Position numbers and translations under genes: made by a program. Of a stretch of 64,000 bases of DNA, positions 50,341 to 61,439 are shown piece by piece (the stretch's first letter is position 1; each line of letters starts with the position of its first letter). Origin of the DNA: Isochrysis galbana (Eukaryota; Haptophyta; Isochrysidales; Isochrysidaceae); the NCBI GenBank assembly GCA_018136815.1, contig CM030942.1:2617546-2681545 (forward strand), in the 5' to 3' direction. The notes beneath the pieces were generated by a model that saw only the letters and a list, made by a program, of their open reading frames with translations, did no database searches and was not told the origin of the DNA.

Positions 50341-50908
50341 TATCACGGAACGCACAGGAACCCGCTGACAGACCGAACAAGGAAGAGAATGCCGACAAGA
50401 GAGCGACGGGGCGACGGACGATCCGACGGGCGACGGGGGCGACAGTTACACACCGGAATAAGGAGGGAATCTTTCGAAAACCCTTTAAGTGAGTTGATGA
50501 AGACCGAAGTAAAATAGCGCCACGATATAATCCAACGGCCAACACCTGAGGGGGAATCAGGGTCACACAAGGGGGCGGTTCCTTGCACCGGCGATACCTG
50601 AACGCGCGACTTAGCCTAAAACGCGAGGAGCACGCAAGGAGGTAAGCCAGGCGAGGGGCAAGCAGGCGACAAGGGAGGCGACAAAGGAGGCGAGGGCAAC
50701 AAGGGCGAATGGACGAATGTAGGACCCCGCGACGGTGACTAGTGGCTAGCCTGCAAAAGTCGCTTTCCGTCAAAAGAGGGCCAGGTGATTTTTTTGTTAT
50801 CCATATGTGCTTGTTTTCTTTTTGGGTAGCCACAATAATATTATTATTACGAAGATGATGAGTACAAAGCTAATCACGCTCCCCCACTCTCTATACACGC
50901 GGTAACCC
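50341..50908. other. Intergenic, no gene recognised
   Basis: Short frames only. Nothing seen. Confidence 0.3.
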
Positions 50909-51232
50909 CTATGCGGGCTGAGTTTTCATCTTCCTCGTCTTTTTCTCACATCCCTCTTCCTCGATGTCGTTCTGCTGGCAGGCGACGATGTCGCTTGGCT
51001 GATCTTGGGTGGCGAGGTCCGTGACGCGTGCGAGGACGGCCTTCTTGTTCTCCATGTAGAGTTTGCCAGCTGCTCGGTGCACTTGCACCATGGGATCCGT
51101 TTCAGCGTACGCGACCGCCATGATGTATTCCATGCAGAGGTACGCGACGGCGGCCTCTTCTCCAATATACTTGGTCTTAGGGCCCGCCGCCGAGGCCCCC
51201 GCTGCCAATGACCCAGCTGCTTCAGAAAGCAC
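50909..51232 (-). CDS. Hypothetical protein
   Basis: 107 codons starting MLSEAAGSLAAGASAAG, then a helical, well-balanced stretch (YLCMEYIMAVAYAETDPMVQ, KLYMENKKAVLARVTDLATQ) and an acidic/basic tail. The amino acid balance is that of a real protein. It could be the last exon of a longer minus-strand gene, since an Ala-rich frame continues upstream. No family recognised. Confidence 0.35.
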   Translation of the reverse strand: MLSEAAGSLAAGASAAGPKTKYIGEEAAVAYLCMEYIMAVAYAETDPMVQVHRAAGKLYMENKKAVLARVTDLATQDQPSDIVACQQNDIEEEGCEKKTRKMKTQPA

Positions 51233-51424
51233 CGACGCTGCCCTTGCCGGCGCTGCCCCCGCCGAGGCCCGCGCCGCCGAGGCCCGTGCCGCTCCTGCCC
51301 CTGCTGCCCCGGCCCCCGACGCCGATAACCCAGCCGCTTTGACCCCTGCCGCCGAGGCCCCCGCAGCCGATGACGGCTGGAACGACAGCTCGCACGACCG
51401 CGTCGGTGGGCCGTACGGTGACAG

Positions 51425-51556
51425 GTCGTATGTCGATGGGCGCTATCGCGACGGGCAGTATCGCGACGGGCAGTATCGTGATGGGCAATATCGCGATGAG
51501 CGATACCACGATGAGCGATATCGCGATGAGCGATATCGCGACCGGCAATACGAAGA
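51425..51556. repeat. 15-base tandem repeat (CGCGACGGGCAGTAT / CGCGATGAGCGATAC)
   Basis: Nine or so imperfect 15-base units. The plus strand would read YRDGQ/YRDER repeats. Each unit contains near-palindromic CGATATCG. Confidence 0.65.
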
Positions 51557-52639
51557 TTGTCGCGGCGGTGGGCGTTGGCATGGCGCCATAAACCACAGGT
51601 ACGATGGCGTTGCATGCCTGTCATTGCCCGGCCACCAGTTTCTAGAGTCACCACAGCACCATGCACGCGATTACGCCAAGCGGGGTTCAGGAAGCAGCAG
51701 CGGCCCTTCTTCGGTTCTTCTTAGCCCCCCGTGTGGCGTGGCCCTTCCTCCCTCTTCGCCTGATTCCGCGGAGGTGATGCGAGCGCGCAAGATGGCGCGG
51801 CTCCGCGTCACATACGAGTCGAGCCATGCCGCCTTGGCTGAATGAAGAAGAAGCGGAGGCGGAGATGCGAGCGCAGGTGCGAAGCCGCAGGCGGAAGACA
51901 GAGGAGGCGGCGGTGGCCAAACTGTGGGGCGCCAAGCAGCTGTAGTAGCCTATCCCCTATGTTTATGAGAGTGAGTGTGTGTGCCATTACTTGTTCCTAG
52001 ACAATTAACAATCGCATTGACAAATGCAACTTTGGCAATGACAATGTAGCTGTTTATGGTCTCCGGCTGGGGTTTATGATCTCCGGCTGAGGCTCGTTGA
52101 CGGCGGCTTCATAGAAACGCAAACAACTTCTAAAACAAAAAGGTCGATCGCGGATGCGACACCCCCTTGCTAGAATCGAGCTTCCATGCGAGAGAGCAAT
52201 GAGCGAAACAAAGCCACGCAAGGGAGGAGCAAAGACGAAACAGCTAAACGAAAGCGCAGCCACCAGCAGTGCACCCCTCGTGGCTCGTGGGCGGGCACTT
52301 GACACAACAAACAATTCTTGGGGCCTTTACGGCTTCCAACCCCTCCAACAGCAATGCACGGAAGTCCTACGCTGAGGCGGCCGGCCCCAAAGGGAAACTC
52401 CCTCAAGAAGCAAGGCAAGCCCCACCTCAGCAAGCCAAGCAAAATCCGCCGCCCCTCGCGCCTCGCGCAAGCGGGCGGACCCACAATCGGAGCCGAATCC
52501 GCCTCAAAACAACACCACACAATTTGCCTCACCGGGTAGCTAAATCCCTTCATAGAAACCACAGCGGATATCAATAAAGACCCTACGTTATATATAAGGG
52601 AGAGAAACCCGAGGCGAAACTAGATCAAGGGACGAGCCA
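51557..52639. other. Mobile-element remnants
   Basis: At about 52161-52140 the minus strand reads GGGGGTGTCGCATCCGCGA, a polypurine tract plus LTR start like those at 11268 and 21185, so a related LTR element end is likely. On the plus strand broken frames (52154-52577) include ARKSYAEAAG, a motif seen in retroelement gag/ORF1 proteins. TATA-like TATATAAG near 52591. Confidence 0.35.
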
Positions 52640-52835
52640 CAGTCTCCCGCCCCCTTCTCTCCAACTCCTGGCCGAAGCAGCGCGAGCTGCCTCCCCGGAA
52701 CCAGGTTCTCCGCTAAAGAGGGAACTGGGAAAGGGGGAGGGGGTTGTTAGGGGTTAAGGTTGGGTAGTAGGGAGGTACATAAGCACACTGCCTCAAGCCG
52801 GACGCGTAGCGGGGAATTTTAAGAAGATTTTTTTT
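52640..52835 (+). repeat. Dispersed SINE-like repeat with oligo-T end, copy 3
   Basis: Matches 44165-44372 (inverted) and 12215-12345 and ends in a run of nine T (about 52829). Confidence 0.7.
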
Positions 52836-53384
52836 TGCTGATCTCCCATACCGGAACATATAGGAAGCTTATTTAGGCCTTCGTTTGCCCATTACAGATG
52901 GTGCCCTCCGCACCCCCCTAGTGAGTGACCGGGCTACCGCTGAGGACAGGCGCGCTCCGCCCAACTCGAAACCCCCGCATGACCCGGGCCAGCCCTAAGT
53001 AGAGCACGAGGGGAGAGGGGAGTTGCCGCAAGGCGGGAAATGAGGGTGAGGAAGGGGAATGGGCGTGGCTACGAAGGTGTGACCCAGTGCCACGTGAGAG
53101 GTGGGAATATTAAAAGTTTTTTTCTCTGACACGTGGCACGTGGCATGTGGTACGTGGTACGTGGTACGTGGTGCGTAGTGCGTGGTGCTTTTTTTTTTGG
53201 TGCTGGAGTCGTGCCTTATGTAGCTCGATCGTATGAGGGTCATGCCCGGGGGCTTCCCTCATGAGAGACAGTCCCCTATCTTCTGGTGTCTCTCCTTGAT
53301 TTCTGTTTTGGGCAACCTTGGTCGTTGTGTTCTGCATTCTGCATCCTGGATCCGTCGTGTTTTCCTGTGGGTTCGCATATGTTC
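52836..53384. other. Intergenic; (TACGTGG)n minisatellite
   Basis: 53131-53190 holds about eight 7-base units of the TACGTGG type. No gene seen. Confidence 0.45.
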
Positions 53385-53393
53385 TATATATAC
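53385..53393 (+). promoter_or_regulatory. TATA-box-like element of the hydrolase gene
   Basis: TATATATA lies about 75 bases ahead of the ATG at 53469, leaving a short 5' UTR. Confidence 0.4.
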
Positions 53394-53468
53394 CTACCCC
53401 CCAAAAACAAAAGAACACCAGAGAAGTGGAGAGGAGAGAGCCTCCCGCCCGGTCGGTCGGTCGGCTCG

Positions 53469-54470
53469 ATGCTCTCCGTCGGCCTCCTCGGCGTCTTCTC
53501 TTCCTTGCTCGACCCGCTCGCCCTGTACTCGTTCCCCGCGTCCCGCCTGCCTGCGCCGACTGCGATGCCGTCCCCCCTCTTCTTCTTCCTCCCCGGCATC
53601 GCAGGGCCCTCCGCCTCTCCCTTCCTCCACTTTCCTTCTCTCGGCATCGCTGGATGGCAGCTCATAGTCCAGCCTGCCTGGCCCCCCGCGGCTCCCACGC
53701 TCGACGCGGCGGTCGATGAGGTCTGCCAGGCGCTAAGTGGTCAGTGTGCAGCGCGGGCTGACGCAGGAAGAGGCACACTCCTCATGGGAGAGTCGTACGG
53801 AGGTCTGCTTGCTGCTGCCGTTGCACTGAGAGAGCCGCAGCTCATTGATGGGGTCATCCTCGTCAATCCGGCGACAGCCTTTAGCCAGCTACCCGAACTT
53901 CAGGCAGGCGTGCAGATGCTACGTGCTGTGCCTCCTTTCCTCTTTGAGGCAGCAACTTTCGCAATCCTTGGTCGCAAGACGATTGACGCCAGCTTCATCC
54001 TCTCGGCAGTCTGGGACGAGGTGGTCAACAAGAAGATGAAGAGGCGGCGTGAGGAGGACCCGGAGCTTGCGAGATATTACGAGGCCGCGAGCGCCGACCT
54101 CATCCGCGAGATTTCCCGGCCGGTGCCGAGGGACTTTCTCCTCACGCGCATCTCGCACTTGGAGGAGGGGTGCCGGCTCGTTGACGCTGGGCTCAACAAG
54201 ATGGAGGTGCCCGTCCTCATCATTGCGGGCACTGATGATCGCTTACTTGAGAGTGACATAGAGGCAAAGCGCTTGAAGGAGATGCTGCCACCGGACCGGT
54301 GCAGGGTGCACGAGGTGAAGGGAGGCGGCCACATCGGCACACTCGACGAGAGGATCGACTTTTTGGGTGTTGTGGAGGCTTGGATTGCCCAGACGGAGCA
54401 GCTCCGGACACTGCACGAGCGGCTTGTGATCCGGCCGGCCAATGTTGAGGCACGGCGCGGCAGCTTGTGA
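53469..54470 (+). CDS. Alpha/beta hydrolase, phytyl-ester-synthase/esterase-lipase type
   Basis: 333 residues from the ATG at 53469, chosen because it follows a TATA element and the conserved part begins soon after (upstream in-frame ATG codons lie before the TATA). Conserved parts: LFFFLPGIAG (oxyanion strand), nucleophile elbow GESYGG, VNPATAFSQ, acid in IIAGTDDRLLES and His in KGGGHIGTLDERIDF. The NPATAF block and the DD/H spacing are those of the plastid phytyl ester synthase/diacylglycerol acyltransferase branch. In plants these esterify free phytol and fatty acids during chlorophyll breakdown. The usual C-terminal acyltransferase half is absent. A substrate is not implied by the sequence alone. 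An N-terminal hydrophobic stretch (VGLLGVFSSLLDPLALYSF) may be a targeting signal. Confidence 0.8.
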   Translation: MLSVGLLGVFSSLLDPLALYSFPASRLPAPTAMPSPLFFFLPGIAGPSASPFLHFPSLGIAGWQLIVQPAWPPAAPTLDAAVDEVCQALSGQCAARADAGRGTLLMGESYGGLLAAAVALREPQLIDGVILVNPATAFSQLPELQAGVQMLRAVPPFLFEAATFAILGRKTIDASFILSAVWDEVVNKKMKRRREEDPELARYYEAASADLIREISRPVPRDFLLTRISHLEEGCRLVDAGLNKMEVPVLIIAGTDDRLLESDIEAKRLKEMLPPDRCRVHEVKGGGHIGTLDERIDFLGVVEAWIAQTEQLRTLHERLVIRPANVEARRGSL

Positions 54471-54819
54471 GGAAGCCCAATGCCGTTGTGGCCGCCATTG
54501 CCTCCTAGTCTAGACCTGTACTTCTAGCGCGCAGCCGTTCACCTCTCCTCTGCACTCCCATACTCCCATGGAGCTCGCAGTATGTAGAACATGATCTATT
54601 TTGTCTATTCGCCTATTCATAGGCCACCACCACCTTCCACCATCAAAAGGCCCTCTCTCTCTTCTTTACTTGTTCTATGGGCCGGGCCTCTCGCCTCTCC
54701 CACTGCCGCCGAGTCTCACAGACTTTTTCTCTCTCTTCACAGCTGCTTTCTTCTTCTTCTCTTCCCCACCCTAGCGCAGAGTTTCTCACGACACTCCCAC
54801 CGCCACCCCTACTAAATAT

Positions 54820-54886
<67 letters not shown>

Positions 54887-55162
54887 GTTCTATCTCGTAA
54901 AGAAATCTCTCTACTCTCTCTCTCCTGCCACTCTCTCTCACGTTGGTTTCGAGTCGAGGGCGAGAAGGGCACAGCCGCAACCAAATGTGGAGGAGAGGAG
55001 GATGAAAAAGAGAGGGGGCGGGAGAGAGACTCTCCTCGAGAATTACGAGCGAGAGAGAGAGAGGCGGGGCGCGGGGTGGGAGAGGGAGAGGGAAGAGAGA
55101 AAAGTAGCGATGATGAGAGAGAGAGAGAGGGACTACCAGAGACCGGAGGGAGGGGAGAAGGG

Positions 55163-55221
<59 letters not shown>

Positions 55222-55258
55222 GGAGAGAGAGAGGGAGGGAGAGGGAGAGAGAGATCGG
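54471..55258. other. CT/GA-rich leader of the dioxygenase gene
   Basis: (CT)n at 54825-54880 followed by GA-rich sequence and a G run (55193-55219) up to the ATG at 55259. Frames through it encode SLSL or RERE repeats and are not credible. Confidence 0.5.
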
Positions 55259-57142
55259 ATGGATCCCAAGAGCCTCCGCAGGAAGGGGGCCGACCCAGGA
55301 GGCTCAGATACGGTTGGGCCTTCCTCTCTCTACCCCGCCATGCCTTACGGAGCGCAGTCCTGCGGCTCTACGCGCCAAACTTCAAGGAGAGAGCCACGAG
55401 AGGGCGAAGGCCTGGAGACCCCCTCCGCTCTCCCCGCTCTCTCTCTGCCCTGGGTGGGCGAGGGCGAGGGCAGAGGTGTGGATGAGGATCGGTGCAAGGG
55501 TGCGGCATTGCGCGCAAACCTCCGCGCGCATGGCTTCTGCCTCGTCCGCTCCGCCTTCTCCGCTGCGGACGCTGCCATCCTCGAGCGTTGCGAGGCGCTC
55601 TGCCTCGAGGCACTCGCAGGGGAAGAGAGAGGCCAGAGGGGAGCTTCCCTCTCCAATACTCCCCTTTCCTCTGGCTCTCGCGTGCCTGCGCCCCCCTCGT
55701 GCCCGAGCTCCTCTCGCCGCTCTGGCCCGGATGTCACCCAAAGATGCTCTATGCTGGATGAGCCTCCACACTGCACGGCTCATTGGTTGCAAGGGCAGAA
55801 GTCCATGCTGCCACTCGCTGGGCTTGCTCCGAGCAGGGCATCGCGCCTTGGCCGGCGGCGGCGGTGGGTTGGGGGGGCAGCAGGGCTACCGGGAGCTTGC
55901 AAGGCCGAGCTGGCGCAACTGCGCGAGTGCGAGGTGGAGCGCCGGCCATCCACGCGGCAAAAGGCAGCGTGCGCTGCGCTGCCACTCACGGGCATCGGGC
56001 TGCGCACAGTGATGGACGGAGGCGAGCGAGTGCGCGAGCAGCTGCACCTGGTCACCGACGAGCGAGCTCTGCAGCTGGTGCCTTGGCCTACCGGCCGCCA
56101 CAGCCGGCTGCGCGAAGCGGTACTCGAGTCAACTCGTGTACTGCAAAAGACTTGCGAGGCGCTATTGGGAGAGCTCGAGCCGGAGGCGGACCGCATCAGA
56201 CAAGAGCAGGCTCATGAATACGGCGATCCGTCCGTCTTGGATGTCTTCTTGTATCCCAATGAGAGCAAACGATCGGCACCCAATATGCACACTCACACTG
56301 ACCCGGGGCTACTCACCATCACACTAGTTTCGGAGACTCCCGGGCTGCAAGTGCTCGATGCACAATCCGGATCGTGGGTAGATGTGGAGGCGCTGGCAGA
56401 GCCGGCCTCGCTTGTGGTCATGTGCGGCGAGTCGATGGAGCTCATGAGCCGCGGTACTTACCCCGCGGCGCCTCATCGCGTGCGTCGTGCGTCAGCTCCG
56501 CGTCTCTCGGTCGTCTTTGAGCTCAGAATCCACCAACCATCCACCTTTCAACCTCTAGCCCAAGGCGTGGCCAACGGATCCTCGCCGAGAGGTGAAAGTG
56601 ACGCGGCGGCATCACTATGCGGGGGTTCTCAGAGGCGTTCAAAAGGCGTCGTCATGCCGGGCCATCGGTGCGTTCCACATATGGACCTCGAGACAGCGCT
56701 TGACGGTGCAAGCGCAAGCTCTATGGGAAAGCGGACTACGGCTCGGCATCATGAGCCGGTTGCTGATGAGGATCACTCGGGGTTGGACTATGTGCGCTCC
56801 TTTGTCCAGGGTCGGCTTGATAATGGGTCTACAGTGCAGGACGTATTGGGCGAATTCGGAATCTCGGCGGCACACGCGTGGACGTTGATAAACGGTGGCT
56901 GGCCTGATGCGCACGCGCACCAGGCGCCGTCGGCATTAAACGCGATGACGAGTTCGCCACATGAGCTGAGTTCGGAGCTACTTGCCAAGTTGGTCTTGCG
57001 CTGGGTAGTGGGTTGTCGGGAGAGGGAGGAGGCAGCAGCATCCTTCGCCGACGCCGAGTACGTCACGATCAAGCCCGCCTTTGCGGATTGCACTGGCAAG
57101 TTTGTCGAGGTGAGCTGGTCGCCCATGCCATATCTTGAGTGA
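55259..57142 (+). CDS. 2-oxoglutarate/Fe(II)-dependent dioxygenase (isopenicillin-N-synthase-like) with C-terminal extension
   Basis: 627 codons from ATG 55259 (MDPKSLRRKGADPGG). An N-terminal segment, LRANLRAHGFCLVRSAF, is typical of the DIOX_N start. The jelly-roll core has the Fe ligands HTD in MHTHTDPGLLTI (~56280), distal His in YPAAPHRVRR and the 2-oxoglutarate Arg in PRLSVVFEL. Residues between ~125 and ~240 (about 55630-55980) are low quality and rich in Ser/Pro. This probably includes an intron read in frame, because GYRE-type sequence appears in another frame there. The last ~210 residues (DYVRSFVQGRLDNGSTVQDV...) are an extension not seen in simple family members. Expected role: oxidation of a small molecule; substrate unknown. 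Confidence 0.75.
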   Translation: MDPKSLRRKGADPGGSDTVGPSSLYPAMPYGAQSCGSTRQTSRREPREGEGLETPSALPALSLPWVGEGEGRGVDEDRCKGAALRANLRAHGFCLVRSAFSAADAAILERCEALCLEALAGEERGQRGASLSNTPLSSGSRVPAPPSCPSSSRRSGPDVTQRCSMLDEPPHCTAHWLQGQKSMLPLAGLAPSRASRLGRRRRWVGGAAGLPGACKAELAQLRECEVERRPSTRQKAACAALPLTGIGLRTVMDGGERVREQLHLVTDERALQLVPWPTGRHSRLREAVLESTRVLQKTCEALLGELEPEADRIRQEQAHEYGDPSVLDVFLYPNESKRSAPNMHTHTDPGLLTITLVSETPGLQVLDAQSGSWVDVEALAEPASLVVMCGESMELMSRGTYPAAPHRVRRASAPRLSVVFELRIHQPSTFQPLAQGVANGSSPRGESDAAASLCGGSQRRSKGVVMPGHRCVPHMDLETALDGASASSMGKRTTARHHEPVADEDHSGLDYVRSFVQGRLDNGSTVQDVLGEFGISAAHAWTLINGGWPDAHAHQAPSALNAMTSSPHELSSELLAKLVLRWVVGCREREEAAASFADAEYVTIKPAFADCTGKFVEVSWSPMPYLE

Positions 57143-57744
57143 ACGAGTGCGGGCCTTAGCCACGAAGGGACGGCGACACCCATGCGCGAGAATGACCCAA
57201 AAACAACCTAGCATAGTTCAAAGCAGTTGACTTCTACGTGCGCGTGTGGCACACCTTTTGCTAGCGAGTAAACGCGTGTTCTATTCTACCCACTTGCTCG
57301 CCCACTTTGTGCCACTTGGAGTACGCTCTCGTGCCGCCGTATCGAATGTCGAACGTCCGCTTGCCCCGTGCCGTTGTGCCACTTTGTGCCGCTTTGCTAG
57401 CCTGAGTGAGCTCCCATGCCGCTGCATCGAATGTCGAATGTCCCCTTGCCCCGTGCCGTTGATGCGCTTTGCCGCTGATAACGACTACACCCATGCCCCC
57501 GTGCCCCTCCCGTTGATCCGGGTTAGTATAGAAACGCTACGGTTACGTCGCCCACAATTTCTTGGCCGCATGGCCGTGCGTGCGTGGAGCGCTACGGCTG
57601 TTATCCTGCCCAGGGCGCCCGTGCGTTTTGCGGGCGGCGGCGCAGCATGCCAAAGTGCAAAGCGCGCACGCGTTACACACGTGTTACATCCACGCCGTGC
57701 GCATGCATAGGACACAGGGCCACGCGGTGCGTGCGCAGCCCCTT
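57143..57744. other. Intergenic; 83-base tandem duplication
   Basis: TATCGAATGTCGAACGTCC..CCCGTGCCGTTG (57340-57378) recurs 83 bases later (57423-57461). Confidence 0.5.
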
Positions 57745-57752
57745 GTGGCGGC

Positions 57753-58205
57753 CTAAGTTGTTCCACAGGTACCCGGTACCGGTACCGGTGGACCGGTACC
57801 GGGTCCGCCGGACCCGGTGGTGCGTACAGTATGGTAGCCGGGAGTCCGGGAGGGCTGTGCGCTGTGCTCGAGTGGGAAGAGGAAATGGAGATTGAAGTTG
57901 AAGATCCCCCAACGGAGGAAGGGGGGGAGGGGGAGGAGGAGGAGGAGGAGGAGTTCTCATAGCTCATAGCGAGCGTGGCGGGAGCGCGTGGCGCGTGGAC
58001 GGCGATCCCTCCCTCGGTGTGGGCGGTGGGCGTATTGCGTATATTGTGTAGCTGTCAGTATGTACACTAAGAGTATCTAAAGGTATAATTAGAGTATTAT
58101 AATAAGTACCACAGGTACGGTACCGTACCGGTACCGGTACCGGTACCGGTACCGGGTGAAGCCTCTCAAGACCCGGTGGAACCGGTATACGGTGGAACAA
58201 CTTAG
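57753..58205. mobile_element. hAT-type MITE with GGTACC arrays, 8-bp target duplication
   Basis: Ends are CTAAGTTGTTCCAC (57753-57766) and its exact inverse (58192-58205). Flanks GTGGCGGC (57745-57752 and 58206-58213) are an 8-bp duplication. Subterminal (GGTACC)n lies at both ends. The 453 bases hold no transposase. The end sequence differs by one base from that of the hAT remnant at 28868-29939, the likely source family. Confidence 0.88.
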
Positions 58206-58213
58206 GTGGCGGC

Positions 58214-58446
58214 CAGGGATGGGGGGGGGAGCAAGCTCGGCAGTACGAGAGCAGGCTGCCAAGGGGGCCTGGGAGTGCGGCTCGCGGCCCGCGCCCACTG
58301 GGGGTCTGGGTGGTTGTGTTGAATGCCCTGCTCATGCCAGAAGGCAGAGCATGGGGATGACCGACAGGCCCCCCGGAGGGGAATTGGTGCCTGAGAGGGG
58401 GGACGCGAGGCGCCCCCCCATGCTGAACTAGGCTATGAACTTAGTT
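58214..58446 (-). mobile_element. 5' fragment of the 750-bp retroposon family
   Basis: The minus strand starts AACTAAGTTCATAGCC (58446) and continues with the G-rich and CATGC-rich blocks of the family. The MITE abuts its other side. Confidence 0.5.
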
Positions 58447-58916
58447 GAGCGGGCGCGCGCAAGCGAAACTAAACATAAGCCTTTAGGTGCACTCGCAACC
58501 GTAATAGCCATGACGGCCCACTAACGCTCACGTGCTCTACATTCGTACCGCCCCTTGAAATTCCATACTACGTTGCGCATGACAGCACATAAAATACATG
58601 AATGGAGGCGTAGGCACTCGGAAGGACGGATCTCCGTTACGCGCACTCGCAAGAGAGATCATTTTTAGGCGGAGAGTGCGCGCATAATGGACCACATATT
58701 GGGTTGCCGGGCGAGGAACACCGTTTCTACTAGGCGACTTGCGACCGTTGGGGGACCTCTACCCGACGGCATACTCTCCACCGCTAACGAGAGGCCAGGG
58801 CCGATGGCTCATGCCATGGACGCCATGGCTGCAGGACAGTGCGCTGGCAAGCAATGCTAGGCTGTGAGCCGTGCAAAGAGAAAGGCCGCACTTCATGCCA
58901 ACGCTCAGTCCCTCCG
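58447..58916. other. Intergenic / SAS-6 3' flank
   Basis: No gene seen. Confidence 0.3.
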
Positions 58917-61439
58917 CTAGCACGAGGTCGCAATCGAAGGTGCAAGATATTCGCTGAAGCCCATGGTGCGCGCGCCGGCCTCACCACCCTCTGCATTCTT
59001 GCTGCTGCTGCCGGCGGCTGCATTGCTGCTGCCCTCGCTCAATGCGGCGAGTGCCGCTTTGGAGCGAAGCTCGCTCCGGAACCCCCCAAGCCCCTTGGGT
59101 TCGCCGGCCACATCTTGTGGCAGCGTCAAGGCGGAGGTGGAGGCGCCCGAGTCGCAGGCCGACATGGAGGCAGGCCGCTCGATGACGCCACCACCAAGGC
59201 GGGGTAGCGAAGGGCGGTAGGCCGCTCCCTTAGCTGCCGCGAGGAGGGCGGCGGCCGAGTTCACTCGGTTGCCAGCCTGCACCTCGTTGAGCTCCTTGTT
59301 GAGCCATTGTATTACCTGCTGGTTTGAACGAAGCAAATCTTGCGCCTCGGTCAGCTGACGTTTGTGCTCTGCACAGGCCTCTTCCGCCTTTGCTTTGTCG
59401 CTCTGTGCGACGACTAGCTGAGCGCGCAGGTCGGCCGCTGTGCGTTCAGCGGCGTCGACCGCCTGCTGCTTCCGGCCGAGCGCATCCACCTGCTGCTGCG
59501 CCTCGGACGCGCGGAGCTTGAGCTTTGCCTTCAGCGAGCGGACATCGGACTGCAGCTTGCCGATGATCTGATTGCCCTTGACGATTTCTGCGGCCGAAGC
59601 CTGCCACGGCGGGGATGGAGGTGCGCAGATGAGCCAGTGCGGGTGGAGCTGCCTGGGCGGTCAGTTCAAGCAGTCCTTGCACGGCCGTCGCGTCGTGGCC
59701 GCGCTGTCAGCCGCACCTTGAGCTTTGCTTGCAGCTTCGCGTTGTTCTCCTTGTGCGCCGCGAGGCTCTCTTCAAGCGAGCGCTTGGCGTCGTTCGCTGC
59801 ATCGAGGAGCGACGAGGACTTGGCAGCAAGCGACTCCTTGTCGGCCACTGAGGCCGCGAGAGCGGCGATCTCAACGCGAGAGGCGCCCGCGGACTTCTCG
59901 AGGGCGTGGTTCGTTGCAGCAAGCGTCGAGTTCTCGGAGCGTAGCTCGGATACTTGCCGGCGGAGCAGCCGCACCTGGAGGCCAATGAAGGAAAGGTGGG
60001 GAGAGGGAGGGCAGGTGGGCGGAAGAGTGCGGCGCGCCAAGTTGTGCACGCGGCCCAAGCACGCCGGGTTGAAGTGCTTCGCCCACCTCCTGCTCGAGCG
60101 ACTCGTTCCGGTGGTTCGCCTCCCTGAGCGAGAGTTCCGTCTCATGCAGCCGACCCGTGAGCGTGTTTGCGTTGATTTCGGCCTCGCTCGCGGCCGCGCG
60201 AAGGGCTGCTGCCTCAGTCTCGTGTCGTTCGATAAGCCGGACGCGCTCGGCCTCGGCTTGGCGCGAAAGTGCCTGCTGGGCTGCCACTGCAGCCTCCTTG
60301 GCCTCAGCCGTCAGATTGGAGTGGCGAGCCTGTGAGGGCAGGCAAGGGTGATCACACGGCACGGACCAACGGAACCACAGAGCGACGCGACAGACACGCA
60401 GACCGCCCTTTCGAACACAGGTCTGGCGGTGGTGTTTGTACGCGCCTGTAGCGAGGCAATCTCTCTGGCATGCATCTCGTCGGCGGTGCGCAGCCGCTCA
60501 GCCTGTGCCGAGGCGTGCTCCGCCGTCTCAGAAAGCTGGCGTGTGCGCATCGCAAGCTCGTCACGCGTAGCCGCAAGCTCCGCCTTGTAATCAGCCAGTC
60601 TGTCCGCCAGGTACCTGCGCAGTCGGACCCAGGCGAGCGGGGGCGCGGGGCCGCAAAGTTGAGGCGAGCGTCGTTCAACGTGAAGGTGGCGGGCAGAGGC
60701 AGCGCGCACGTTTTGACCGCTTGGTCATTGCCGGCGACGAAACGGAGGCTGAGGTGGCAAAGCTGGCGGAAGGGGTTGATTTCCGTCACGGTGAGTGTGG
60801 GGGCGGTGTGACCCGTCGTGACTGCCAGAGTGCTCAACGCAGATGACTGGTGTGATGATACGAAGGACCCGCCGCCTGCAGTGACAGCCCCGCTCGTGCC
60901 GAGCGGAAGAATGTGCGCGCTGGCCGAAGGACCGGGCGGCGCGCCGCCGGTTGAGAGCACGGCTACAAATTTAGGGTGTTCGTCGTTCGCGGCGGCTTGG
61001 CACTGGCGCAGCAGCTCCACTAGCTTCGAGGGGAAGGTGTGGAAGTCAACTAGGAGCGACTGCTCCGTCTTGAGCGCGTGGAACTCGTCCTCGGAAATGT
61101 CAAGCGTGTAGAGAAGGTAGGCGTTCGCCTGTTCAAACGGATGGTAGCGCGAAGAGATGGCTCGGGCGTGAACGCCATGGAGCCTCGGCCTGGAGGCGCG
61201 TGCGCCCATGTTGCCGACAGTGGGCACAGAGGAGTTGCGAGAGCCGCGGTGAGCAACTGTTTACGCACCTCATCTGTGAGCTGGACGTGAAGTACACGCT
61301 GGTTGCGTGGCTGGGTGACGCCGTACGACATCTCGACGGTGAGCGTCGCGTGCCTGTCCTCGCGATCCGGGTGCTTGAGCACCATTGGCACGTCACCGCT
61401 GTACAATATCTCGTTGGCAGGCGGAGCGCTCTCCATCAT
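58917..61439 (-). CDS. SAS-6: Spindle assembly abnormal protein 6 (centriole cartwheel)
   Basis: Six exons: 61439-61269, 61128-60710, 60614-60446, 60329-60087, 59974-59717 and 59600-58917, giving 647 residues. Residues ~1-190 are the SAS-6 head: LHVQLTDE joined by splicing to ANAYLLYTLDISEDEF, LLVDFHTFPSKLVELLRQC, and VTEINPFRQLCHLSLRF, GNDQAVK. Then comes a long coiled coil (SELRSENSTLAATNHAL; NQIIGKLQSDVRSLKAKLKL), and the conserved LRSNQQVIQWLNKELNE near the end. SAS-6 homodimers form the ninefold cartwheel hub that templates centrioles and basal bodies. All introns are GT-AG except the one after exon 3 (60445-60330), where the frame requires GC-AG (CAG|GCGCGT). Length and order fit the family. 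Confidence 0.93.

Noticed and set aside
51063-51845. Plus-strand protein with YRDGQ repeats
   Set aside because: The middle is a 15-base tandem repeat open on both strands; the minus-strand frame at 50909-51232 has better composition.
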